Below are positions 38,670 through 46,867 of a stretch of DNA of 64,000 nt, one piece after another. The stretch lies in assembly GCF_000332335.1 (NCBI RefSeq), contig NZ_KB235948.1, positions 6,797,228-6,861,227 on the forward strand, given 5' to 3'. The notes under the pieces were generated by a model that was not told the DNA's origin, did not search any database, and saw only the letters and a program-made list of their open reading frames with translations. The DNA is from Kamptonema formosum PCC 10802 (lineage in GTDB: Bacteria > Cyanobacteriota > Cyanobacteriia > Cyanobacteriales > Oscillatoriaceae). How positions within the stretch are numbered: position 1 is the stretch's first letter; each line of letters begins with the position of its first letter. A program made the translations under genes and the position numbers.

Positions 38670-39764
38670 TCAGGTAACGGCAGCGCCAGTTGTCGGCTTT
38701 GCCGGCTTAACCGTTCGCGCTCCCAAGCGGGCGTGGTAGAGTTCCGCCACCCGCTGTTCGCAGCGAGCCAGATCCAGTTCGATTTGGTTGAATAGCTCCA
38801 CAGAGACTGGATCGGTTAACTGGTTGTGCAGGTTGTAAATGTCAACAACGCCGGTCCCGATATCGCCGAGCGTGCGGCGCAGCAAATCGATTTCGTCGCT
38901 TCCGTGCAGCGCGGTTTTCAACTTGGCTAAAGGCTCAGCCGTGTTCGCCGCTAGGGAGGGTTTTTCTCCGAGGGCATTTAGCCGCGCTTCCAGCATCTCG
39001 ATGTGATGCTGTTTGCTCTCCAGCATCTCGTGAAGCAGCGCCAGGTATTCGCGATCGGATGTCTTCTCGGCGTACTGCTCGAACGCTTGGCGGGAATAGC
39101 GCTCGCCGGCAAGCGCCGTGTTGAGCGCCTTCACGATATCCCCTTTGGTGGAGCCGCCCCAAGCGTCAGCGAGTTTCCACCATTCCGCCGCCGGATCGTT
39201 CTCCGCCGGCAGCGCCGCTTCCTTCCCCCCGTAACCGAGCCGGTTGAGAATCGCCGTCGTGAAAATCGCCAGATCTCCTGGCTGTCGCGAGGTGATCAGG
39301 TTGCCGTCAACCACAAGCGCCTGGTTGATGTAGTGCGCGCCGGCGTTTTCTATATCCTTGCGGATAGAGATAAAGCCGGTGGCGTTTTTGCCCGCCAGCA
39401 AGTCGGCTTCAATCAAAAGCTGCGGTCCGTGGCAAACTGCAGCCACCAGCAGCCCCTCGCGGGCAGCCTGTTGGACGAACTTCACGGTATTGGGGTTTTT
39501 GCGCATCTTGTCGGGAGCCACGCCGCCGGGGACAATCACCGCATCGAAATCCAGCGCTCGCGCTTCCGTTGTTGTGGCGTCTGGTTTAATGGAAACTTTT
39601 CCCCGCTTGCCTCTGTAGGTTTCATTCATGCGAGAGCCGAGCACCCTCACCTCGAACCCCGCTTGCTGCATCGCCTTGTAGGGGATTTGAAATTCTGAAT
39701 CCTCGAAACCGCTTTCTACGAGTATGGCGACTCGTTTAGCTTTTTCTCGATTGTTTGATCCCAC
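38670..39764 (-). CDS. DJ-1/PfpI-family protein with C-terminal ferritin-like helical domain
   Basis: I start at GTG 39764, which has AGGAGG 8 nt upstream, giving about 364 aa. Residues 1-180 are a DJ-1/PfpI domain with nucleophile-elbow cysteine in AAVCHGPQLLIEADL. The remaining 180 residues are all-helical with ALNTALAGERYSRQAFEQYA and HEMLESKQHHIEMLEARL, resembling ferritin-like bundles. DJ-1-like proteins act as stress hydrolases or glyoxalases. The fused helical part is unusual. A small helical protein of similar style is encoded just upstream. Confidence 0.8.
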   Translation of the reverse strand: MGSNNREKAKRVAILVESGFEDSEFQIPYKAMQQAGFEVRVLGSRMNETYRGKRGKVSIKPDATTTEARALDFDAVIVPGGVAPDKMRKNPNTVKFVQQAAREGLLVAAVCHGPQLLIEADLLAGKNATGFISIRKDIENAGAHYINQALVVDGNLITSRQPGDLAIFTTAILNRLGYGGKEAALPAENDPAAEWWKLADAWGGSTKGDIVKALNTALAGERYSRQAFEQYAEKTSDREYLALLHEMLESKQHHIEMLEARLNALGEKPSLAANTAEPLAKLKTALHGSDEIDLLRRTLGDIGTGVVDIYNLHNQLTDPVSVELFNQIELDLARCEQRVAELYHARLGARTVKPAKPTTGAAVT

Positions 39765-39914
39765 GACTTTTCCTCCTATTCGTCGCATCCTTCACACACG
39801 CACGCCTGCCGGCACAACAAGGAAAAAGCAAAAAGGAGGGCTTAAGCTTTTGCCTTTTTCCTGTTTACTTTTTCCTTTTTGGGTCGAGTGACGCGCTGAC
39901 CCCGCACTCACCGG

Positions 39915-40133
39915 TTACTGGCTCATCCGTTGCGAGAGCAGCTGTTTCGCCCGATCCGCACACTGGCGGCTCTGATCCATAGCGTCTTGGAAGAAATCGG
40001 CCAGTTCGCTATCCCCAGCCTGCTGCGCGTCTTCGACATACTTCTGGTACGTCTCAGCGCCCTCTAGCGCGTGATAGAGCACGCTCACCAAGTCGTATTG
40101 CTCATTGCTGGTTCCAGTGTTTTGTGTCGTCAT
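39915..40133 (-). CDS. Small helical (ferritin-like) protein
   Basis: Starting at the ATG at 40133 (MTTQNTGTSNEQYD), with GAGG upstream, this 72-aa protein reads LVSVLYHALEGAETYQKYVE and AGDSELADFFQDAMDQSRQC. The pattern of acidic, aromatic and Gln residues recalls one helix pair of a ferritin-like bundle. It precedes the DJ-1 fusion on the same strand and may be functionally linked to it. Confidence 0.6.
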   Translation of the reverse strand: MTTQNTGTSNEQYDLVSVLYHALEGAETYQKYVEDAQQAGDSELADFFQDAMDQSRQCADRAKQLLSQRMSQ

Positions 40134-40325
40134 CTTCTTCTTTTCCTCTCGTGTTACCACTTAACAGCACAAGTTGCTCAGCGCTGTCAAATCTTTTTTT
40201 AGCGTAGGACGTTTGCCGCTCATTTCTCTTCACCCTAAAGTCATAGATTTGTTTCCTTCTAAAGGGATATATCGGTTTCGCCGCTTTGTGACTAAACTAA
40301 AAGAGAGGCATAAAGTAGAAGTGTT

Positions 40326-40739
40326 ATGGTAGAGTCAGCCCATAAAGAAACTAGAGATACAGGCAGTCCGCCCAAAAGCGAGGCACCGCCGCAGGAAAAC
40401 ACGCCGGCTGAAACAGGCATCCCAAAAGTGCCGGGGCGCAATGTCGGCAGTCGCCGGATGATCCAGGAGTTGGAAAAATACACATCGACTAGCCCCCGGC
40501 TCACCGGCGGAGATGTCGATGCGGCGTGGGAACAGGCGGATTCGGTGGGAGAGGAAGCGGTTGGCGGAACGGTTGCCACTCCCGATCAGAGCGTTGTCGA
40601 TCAGCTGGGAGCTGCTGTCGGTTTGGAAATGGACGACAGCGAATTTCTGCACACCACAGAAATTCTGGAAACACGGGATGATAAGAGATGGGAGTTAGAC
40701 CCCATGTCTTCTGAAGATTACCATAACCGCCGGGATTGA
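40326..40739 (+). CDS. DUF6335-like cyanobacterial protein
   Basis: This 137-aa protein has a disordered N-terminus and then LTGGDVDAAWEQADSVGEEA and TPDQSVVDQLGAAVGLEM, the conserved core of a small cyanobacterial family I know as DUF6335. It ends with HTTEILETRDDKRWELDP. Function is unknown. It is divergent from the ferritin-like/DJ-1 pair. Confidence 0.78.
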   Translation: MVESAHKETRDTGSPPKSEAPPQENTPAETGIPKVPGRNVGSRRMIQELEKYTSTSPRLTGGDVDAAWEQADSVGEEAVGGTVATPDQSVVDQLGAAVGLEMDDSEFLHTTEILETRDDKRWELDPMSSEDYHNRRD

Positions 40740-40984
40740 GAGAAAATTTTATATTTTTAAATTGCCCGCCTCGTGGGGATGGGAACGGCGCGAGGGAACA
40801 GCAAAGGGGCAGGCGGTTTGGGAGTTCACCAAAACGAGGGAGAAGGGTAAAAGTCATTTTACCTTTCTCACTTTTTATTTCCCCGCGCCAGCTCGCCGGT
40901 GGGAATTGTATCAAGCCTGTATTTTGTGTTTTGCATTTTGGATTGAAATACAGACAGCAAGTAGGCTCCCTCAAGCAACCTGAA

Positions 40985-41085
40985 TATAGCAGTTTCAGTC
41001 AGATAAAGTATTGCCAAAAACCCGGGTTATTTAAGAAGCCGGGTTTCTCAATCTCTCAGAACTCACTCAGATTAAAGCCGCTATA
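40985..41085. mobile_element. Divergent MITE-1 copy
   Basis: Bounded by TATAGCAGTTTCAGTC and AAAGCCGCTATA, with a central imperfect hairpin AACCCGGGTTATTTAAGAAGCCGGGTTT. It has accumulated more changes than the 22146 and 50517 copies. It lies in the gene-free stretch 40740-41504. Confidence 0.65.
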
Positions 41086-41157
41086 ATAGCTGTCTAAACT
41101 TGCTATTTTGCGTTTCTTGATTCGATGAAAAATCGCCGCAGATCAGCGGGTTATTAA

Positions 41158-41397
41158 GACGTAGGACAGGCGTCTCGCCTGTCCCTCCCCCTACTACGAA
41201 TTGAGTATATTGCGCTTTAATTCCTGTCTATTATAGCAGCAGTCATATTGGTTCTAACAATAGAAGCTTCGGGAGCGGGAGGGCAAGGGAGGCCAGAATT
41301 TACGTTTCCTAAATGCTTACTGCTATATAATAGACGTAGGTACGGCGTCCGCCGAGCCTGAAGGTCTAATGTTCTAACCTAAATGCATACTGCTATA
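41158..41397. mobile_element. MITE-2 composite with GACAGGCGTCTCGCCTGTC palindrome
   Basis: GGACAGGCGTCTCGCCTGTCC at 41163 is a palindrome repeated at 50346. From 41232 to 41397 there are two adjoining units: TATAGCAGCAGTCATATTGG...AAATGCTTACTGCTATA, and GACGTAGG...CCGCCGAGCCTGAAGGTC...GCATACTGCTATA. Near copies are at 52281-52358 and 52651-52812. The terminal TATAGCAGT/ACTGCTATA inverted repeats mark a MITE. Confidence 0.75.
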
Positions 41398-41504
41398 ATA
41401 TGAATTATCTAGGGTTGGTATAATTAAAAATATGGAGTAAAAATTGGTAAATTGAGTTAAGCAATACGCACTCGATCTAGTTTACCATTTTAGGAGAATA
41501 AGCC

Positions 41505-41718
41505 ATGAAGAGTGAAACCTCCAGTCAATCTACCGCACAAAAAAAGAAACAGAACGATAGAGACACTCCAGCCAGCGGTAGATCCAGCAGAGGATCTTGT
41601 TTATGGGGGTGGCTACACCGGCAACCCAGAAGAGATTGTCCAAAACCCTGCTGTCTCACCCCGAATGTACAGCACCGAAAGAGAGCTGAGAGGGGATTTG
41701 AGAGACGAGGAGCGATAA
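41505..41718 (+). pseudogene. Small cyanobacterial protein, probably frameshifted
   Basis: A good ribosome-binding site (TAGGAGAATAAGCC) leads into MKSETSSQSTAQKKKQNDRD. The more protein-like continuation, VDPAEDLVYGGGYTGNPEE, ending in RELRGDLRDEER, lies in the +1 frame. A shift near 41570-41580 would join them into a protein of about 70 aa. This is either a real frameshift or a sequence error. Confidence 0.5.
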
Positions 41719-41834
41719 GCTGTTAGGCTAATAATGCGGCTTGTTGGAAACAGGATGCAGAGCCTCCAGAGGGGCGTTCCCAGGCGGAGCCTGGGAACGA
41801 GGGATAAACCGCTATATAACCTGACCTAACAATT

Positions 41835-42968
41835 TTACAGCCGGTAGAGAGTGCGAGCGTTCTCTCGCAAAACAGCACCGGCAATTTCCTCGGCTTCTCC
41901 CACAGTCAAATCGGAATCCTCGATGGCTTCTCGCAAAACTTGCGCTAAGATTTCTCGCCCCCATTTGGCAGCCAAATAGTACAGTTCTGGAATAAAATGT
42001 GCGTCTGAGGAGTACATTAGCTTGGTTGCCGGTGCTAGTTCCAGCAGCATGCGCACCGCTTCCCGCATTCCAGAAACGCTTAGGAAGGGTACGGCTAAGC
42101 CAAAATCCAGATAAACTTGCGGACAGACAGATGCCAGATAGCTCGCTTCCCGACAGTATGGGTAGGAGGCGTGCAGCAAAACAATCGGTGCGTTTTGATA
42201 TTTGGGATCCTCCAGCAGGGGGCGCAAATAAAGGGGATTTGCTTTAATTAAATCTAGGTCGCGATCTCCAAATCCTGTATGGAACTGCACCGGCATCCCG
42301 TGTTTGGCTGCAATCTCTAAGGCTTGCCCTAGGAGAAAGTCTATCAGGGGTTTGTCGGCTAGGCGCATCGGCTTTTCTTGTAGGGGCGCAAGATTTCGTC
42401 GCGTCTCTACCAGGGCATAAAAGCGGGAGGCAGCAACTTCCGGCGATACAAACTGTATATCTAAACCCGTGCGGTACGCTGCGATACTCTTGAAACCGGC
42501 AACACCGGCTGGCGGCGGATCAATCTCAGCGCGGAATCGCTCTAAGAATGTCTCAAAGGAGTCTGTCTGGCTCAGGAGGGTTTGCGCCAGCATTTCCAGC
42601 CGGAGGAGCCTGCGCACCGGCACGAACCTCTGGTGCCATTCTAGCGGTAAAATATCATCGGGAAGAAAGCCGTCATCCAGCAGAATCGTCTCGATTTTGC
42701 CGGCACTGAAGCACAGCTCGGTGAGTCGCTCTAGCCCCAAGCTGGCTCTTTGCGCCAGGATCGACTCTTCTGCCGGCTCGCAATCGAGCAGCGCCGCAAT
42801 TTCCCGCAAGCTGCGCCGGTAGCAAAGCGTGTGCCGAGCGCCGGTGCTGGCATATTCGGCGTCATGCGCTTCCGTGAAGCAAGCGGGATAGGGGTAGCTC
42901 GCCGCCACTGCCGGTTTGAGCAGGTTGTGGGCGTGCTGGTCAATTACAGGAATCTGCCAAATATCCAT
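41835..42968 (-). CDS. Amidohydrolase (FluG N-terminal-like)
   Basis: Starting at the ATG at 42968 (MDIWQIPVIDQHAHN), this 377-aa TIM-barrel amidohydrolase has the metal-binding QHAH near the N-terminus, PVQFHTGFGDRD, IVLLHASYPY and KLMYSSDAHFIPELY. The fold and the adjacent glutamine-synthetase-like gene mirror the two halves of fungal FluG. It overlaps the end of the preceding gene by one base (TGATG), so the two are translationally coupled. Confidence 0.85.
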   Translation of the reverse strand: MDIWQIPVIDQHAHNLLKPAVAASYPYPACFTEAHDAEYASTGARHTLCYRRSLREIAALLDCEPAEESILAQRASLGLERLTELCFSAGKIETILLDDGFLPDDILPLEWHQRFVPVRRLLRLEMLAQTLLSQTDSFETFLERFRAEIDPPPAGVAGFKSIAAYRTGLDIQFVSPEVAASRFYALVETRRNLAPLQEKPMRLADKPLIDFLLGQALEIAAKHGMPVQFHTGFGDRDLDLIKANPLYLRPLLEDPKYQNAPIVLLHASYPYCREASYLASVCPQVYLDFGLAVPFLSVSGMREAVRMLLELAPATKLMYSSDAHFIPELYYLAAKWGREILAQVLREAIEDSDLTVGEAEEIAGAVLRENARTLYRL

Positions 42969-44302
42969 CAGTAGCGCTCCAGCAGGAGTTTCACCTCCTC
43001 TTCGAGCTCCATATCCTTCATCGCTTCCCACTCCGCTTTGCGCACAGCCAGATAAGCTCGCGCCAGTTCTGAGCCCAGGGCGCTCAGCAGCGTTTCGTTG
43101 CGGCTGAGCTGCCCGATCGCGTCACCCAAAAAAGCCGGTAGCCGGTCGATTCTGCCAGTGCTGCGCTCCGCTTCTGACAGGTATCCGGGGTCAACCGCCA
43201 CCGGCTCGCCGGGATCGAGATTGCGGCGCACGCCATCCAGCCCAGCTGCGATGACTGCGCCCAACGCCAAGTAAGGATTGGCGGAGGCGTCAGACGTCTT
43301 GAGCTCAAAGTGAGTCGGGCTGGGAGGGGCGGGGTTGCTGGGTATCCTGACAGCCGCCTCGCGGTTGTCGGGACCCCACGCGCGGAAAGCGCCGCTCCAG
43401 AAGTGCGGGCGGATGCGCCGGTAGGAGTTTGAGGTGGGTGTGGTGAGCGCCATCAGGGCGGGTAAGTGGTGGAGAATGCCGGCAATGAAAGCGCGAGCGG
43501 TTTGCGACAGCCCCCCAGCACCGGCAGCATCGGGGAGGATATTTTGCCGGTCCCGCCACAGGCTCAGGTGCAGGTGACAGCCGCTGCCGGCTTTATCTGC
43601 AAATATTTTAGGCAAAAAAGAGGCTCTCAATCCGTGTTTGATAGCGACAGCGCGAACGGTTTCCCGGAAGGCAATTTGCCGGTCGGCGGCTTGCAAAGCT
43701 TCTGAGTAGCGAATGGAAATTTCGTGCTGTCCGGGACCGGATTCGGGATAGTACCGCTCCACCGGCATTTTCTGAGCGATGAGGTCGTCGGCAATTTCGT
43801 CGATAACCGCTCGGTTGAGATCCATCCCCAGGGTGGAGGCAAACACTGTCTCGTCAGCCGGCACGATTCCCTCTGGAGTTCGGCGCAGCAGGTAGAACTC
43901 ATTTTCAAAGGCAGCCATCACCTCAAGTCCCTCGTTTTTCGCCTCCGCAACCATCCGTTTCAGGAAGCCGCGCGGACAGAGCGACCAAGTTTCTCCATCT
44001 TTGATTATATCTCCTATTACGCGGACGTGACCGGGCGCGTAGGGCAAAACGCTGAGGCTAGACCAATCGGGCACCAGCCAGACTTCGCCCACCGGCCCAA
44101 GGCCAGTTTCGGGAACCACGGCGTCGTACATTACCGGAATTGCCTGCTGCGCCGCCGAAATGCCGATACCTGTCTCGATGTGCTCCGAGAGCACGCCAAT
44201 GTAAAACGCCTTAGCCCGAATCACATTGGCGTTATCGCACCAGAGCACGCGGATGAACCGAACACTCGCACTTTTAAGAGATTCTAGTAAGTCGTTTTCC
44301 AT
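42968..44302 (-). CDS. Glutamine synthetase-like ligase (GlnA-type, FluG C-terminal-like)
   Basis: This 444-aa protein is a type I glutamine-synthetase homologue. The start at 44302 (MENDLLESLKSASVRFIRVL) has AGGAGG upstream. Signature segments are FENEFYLLRRT, GPGQHEISIRYSEAL, GSGCHLHLSLW and FELKTSDASANPYLALGAVI. It is likely a gamma-glutamyl-amide ligase rather than the housekeeping GlnA, judging from its divergence and its amidohydrolase partner. The pair may cycle gamma-glutamyl conjugates of an amine, which is an inference. Confidence 0.87.
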   Translation of the reverse strand: MENDLLESLKSASVRFIRVLWCDNANVIRAKAFYIGVLSEHIETGIGISAAQQAIPVMYDAVVPETGLGPVGEVWLVPDWSSLSVLPYAPGHVRVIGDIIKDGETWSLCPRGFLKRMVAEAKNEGLEVMAAFENEFYLLRRTPEGIVPADETVFASTLGMDLNRAVIDEIADDLIAQKMPVERYYPESGPGQHEISIRYSEALQAADRQIAFRETVRAVAIKHGLRASFLPKIFADKAGSGCHLHLSLWRDRQNILPDAAGAGGLSQTARAFIAGILHHLPALMALTTPTSNSYRRIRPHFWSGAFRAWGPDNREAAVRIPSNPAPPSPTHFELKTSDASANPYLALGAVIAAGLDGVRRNLDPGEPVAVDPGYLSEAERSTGRIDRLPAFLGDAIGQLSRNETLLSALGSELARAYLAVRKAEWEAMKDMELEEEVKLLLERY

Positions 44303-44460
44303 GAAACCCTCCTGTAATTTTTCAATTTTAGGGGAAACCCCTTGCAATTGGCAGGATTTGTGTTAAAGTAATAATAATGGAGAAGGTGTCGGCATATAAG
44401 GTCAGCTTTTGTGGCCCACCGGCACTCGACTGCGCCAGCCGGCAGTCAAACGTCAGGGGT

Positions 44461-44709
44461 TTATCTTTTTGTGCCGGTGGGGAAGGAGATGCCGGTTTGT
44501 GTGCCGGGGCGGGTTTGTTGAGGATATCTGCCGGCGGTTATTACGCCCATTAATTCGCGAACATAATCTTGGAGACGGCTGTCTTTGTTGCTAAGATCCA
44601 GGCGATTGGAAATCGCCTGGAACCTAGGCAACCTAGCAAGCATGTCTAATCCCTTACGGAGAGCGCAAACAGCATCATCCAATTTCAAGCACCGGCAATC
44701 GGATTGCAC
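44461..44709 (-). CDS. Hypothetical small protein
   Basis: An 82-codon frame from GTG 44709 reads LKLDDAVCALRKGLDMLARL, then FQAISNRLDLSNKDSRLQDY. The helical, balanced composition looks coding, but there is no clear ribosome-binding site and I recognise no family. It may be a remnant. A short inverted repeat, AGGCGATTGGAAATCGCCT, lies within it. Confidence 0.35.
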   Translation of the reverse strand: MQSDCRCLKLDDAVCALRKGLDMLARLPRFQAISNRLDLSNKDSRLQDYVRELMGVITAGRYPQQTRPGTQTGISFPTGTKR

Positions 44710-44738
44710 GCGCCGGCAATCGCATTGTATGCACCGGT

Positions 44739-44890
44739 GGGGCTAAAGCCCAACTACAAACCTTGGGGCTAAAGCCCAACTACAAACCTTGGGGCTAAAG
44801 CCCAACTACAAACCTTGGGGCTAAAGCCCAACTACAAACCTTGGGGCTAAAGCCCAACTACAAACCTTGGGGCTAAAGCCCAACTACAAA
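44739..44890. repeat. 26-bp tandem repeat, six units
   Basis: GGGGCTAAAGCCCAACTACA followed by AACCTT is repeated six times with starts at 44739, 44765, 44791, 44817, 44843 and 44869. The last unit lacks CTT at its end. Each unit contains the palindrome GGGCTAAAGCCC. The rest of the gap up to 45225 is rich in CCGGCA/TGCCGG and has no gene. Confidence 0.95.
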
Positions 44891-45225
44891 CAACGCACCG
44901 GCACCCTGTACGCCTCGCCTCATGCGGGGAGGGGGTTGGGGATGGGGTTCCCCTGAGTCATGCGACACCTATATAATAAGGAGTAGCCGGCATCACCGGC
45001 ATCGGTTAAGTGCCGGTGAAAATAAACAGGGGACTCCCCTAGCGTCTGTGGGGCATTAGCCCAATAGGGAAGGACATTAGTCCTCTCGCGACTGAATGCG
45101 CCAGGGGGATGCCGGTTGGGGGGAGTGCCGGTGAGAGAGCACATTATATATATAGAGTAGTGGGGGCTGGGGCGAAGCGAATTGGGTGCCGGTGAACCGT
45201 AAGTGGGATAATTTCGGGGTGAGGG

Positions 45226-46692
45226 ATGGAAGGACAGGGGAACCAAGACTATTATCAGCTAATATACGAACTGCTGGCTAGCCCCAAGGAGCGAGCGGGG
45301 GAGATATTGAGCACCCGCCCAGAATTGCTAGACGCCCAGTTTGTGAAGCTGATGCGACTCTCGGCTGTTATACTGGAGCGCAGGGGTGAGAGGGAAATGG
45401 CAAAGTGGTTAAAAAATCTGGCAACCATACTGGCTGCAATCATGCGCGGCGTGTCGCCGGTGGCGCAAACCAAAAAAGCGGAAGCCGACAAGTTGCTCCA
45501 GCAAGGGATTGACCAGTATTATGCTAGCAAGTATCGAGAGGCATGTCCGTCTTGGGGGCAAGCACTGACACTCTACCGGGAAATAGGCAACCGGCGTGGG
45601 GAAGCCGCATCCCTGGGGAATCTGGGAAATGCTTACCACTCCCTGGGGCGGTACACTGAGGTGATAGAGTATCAGCAGCAGTCGTTAGAGATTGCGCGGG
45701 AAATTGGCGACAGGCGTGGGGAAGCCACATCCCTGGGGAATCTGGGAAATGCTTACCGCAGATTGCAACAAATTCCCGAAGCGATTCAGAAGTATCAAGA
45801 CGCCCTAGAAATTTTCACCCCCACCGGCTTTCCCGTAGAATGCGTCATAATTGGGCGAAATCTCGGCGACACCCACTTCCAGGCGCAAGAGTGGGAACAA
45901 GCCATCTCTGCTTACGAAAAAGCCCTGGAAGCAGTTGAGCAAAGGTGCGCGTGGGCGACTTCGCCCACCGGCAAGCAAAAACTGCGAGAAGAGGCTGTCG
46001 GTGTTTACCAGAACATGATACAAGCCTGCATCAACACCGGCAATCTCCGCAAAGCCCTAGAAACCGTTGAGCGCAGCAAATCCCGCAACTTAGTGGAACT
46101 CCTGGAAAATCAAGAACTCTACCCCAAAGGCGCATCCAAAAAAGACAAGCAGAAATTGAAACAGCTGCGCAACAGCATCTCCGCCAAACAGCAGCTGTTA
46201 GAAGCAACCGGCGGGGAGGGAGGGAACAGTCGGGGACAAGTTGCCGGTACATCTGGCAATCCCAACTTCGAGTATATCGAAAAACAGCGCCAGGAGTTGG
46301 AAAAGGACCGGCGCAAACTCGACGAACTCCTCAACCGGATTAAGGAATACGATCCCGAATTCACCCTCACCCAGCGAGTCGAACCCATCACCTTTGAGGA
46401 CATCTGGCGGCTGGTTGACGCCGGCACTGCTATCTTAGACTGGCACATCGGCACTTCTAGCTTTCAGGCATTCACCCTCACCCGCGATCGTCGCGATCCT
46501 ATCTATGTCGAGGAATTCACCCAGCAAGAGTTGCAAGACTTAGAAACCTGGAAGGATGAATATCTGGGCGACTACAACCCGCCTCAAGAGGAAGCGTCGA
46601 AGCAGCCAGAGCGATTAATGCTTGGTGCAGAGAGCAAAACCATGCCCCTCTTCGAGACGCCTTGGACATCGCAGCAACGCGCAAAGACGTAG
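45226..46692 (+). CDS. TPR-repeat protein with a truncated CHAT-like end
   Basis: This 488-aa protein has TPR repeats around residues 85-240 (LGNLGNAYHSLGRYTEVIEY, LGNLGNAYRRLQQIPEAIQK). A helical linker (VERSKSRNLVELLENQELYP) follows, then the first strands of a CHAT domain (AILDWHIGTSSFQAFTLTRD). The His/Cys half of a CHAT protease is absent. The frame ends in a different-looking tail, while another frame to about 46810 reads well (EAARAINAWCREQN, RDALDIAATRKDVEDIKP). The gene therefore appears truncated or frameshifted at its 3' end. It is upstream of an unknown membrane protein. Confidence 0.75.
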   Translation: MEGQGNQDYYQLIYELLASPKERAGEILSTRPELLDAQFVKLMRLSAVILERRGEREMAKWLKNLATILAAIMRGVSPVAQTKKAEADKLLQQGIDQYYASKYREACPSWGQALTLYREIGNRRGEAASLGNLGNAYHSLGRYTEVIEYQQQSLEIAREIGDRRGEATSLGNLGNAYRRLQQIPEAIQKYQDALEIFTPTGFPVECVIIGRNLGDTHFQAQEWEQAISAYEKALEAVEQRCAWATSPTGKQKLREEAVGVYQNMIQACINTGNLRKALETVERSKSRNLVELLENQELYPKGASKKDKQKLKQLRNSISAKQQLLEATGGEGGNSRGQVAGTSGNPNFEYIEKQRQELEKDRRKLDELLNRIKEYDPEFTLTQRVEPITFEDIWRLVDAGTAILDWHIGTSSFQAFTLTRDRRDPIYVEEFTQQELQDLETWKDEYLGDYNPPQEEASKQPERLMLGAESKTMPLFETPWTSQQRAKT

Positions 46693-46867
46693 AAGATATA
46701 AAGCCAACCGATCCCGAACAGGAAAGAACTATAAAAGAAAACGTCCTTCTCGTCAAAGACACCCTGAAAAACGCCATAAATCCTGCAACCCCTGCAAGTG
46801 GGCAACCGTAAAAGCGGGGGAAACCCCGCCCCCAGAGCAAAAACCGACATCAAGGAAAAAGAGTCAA

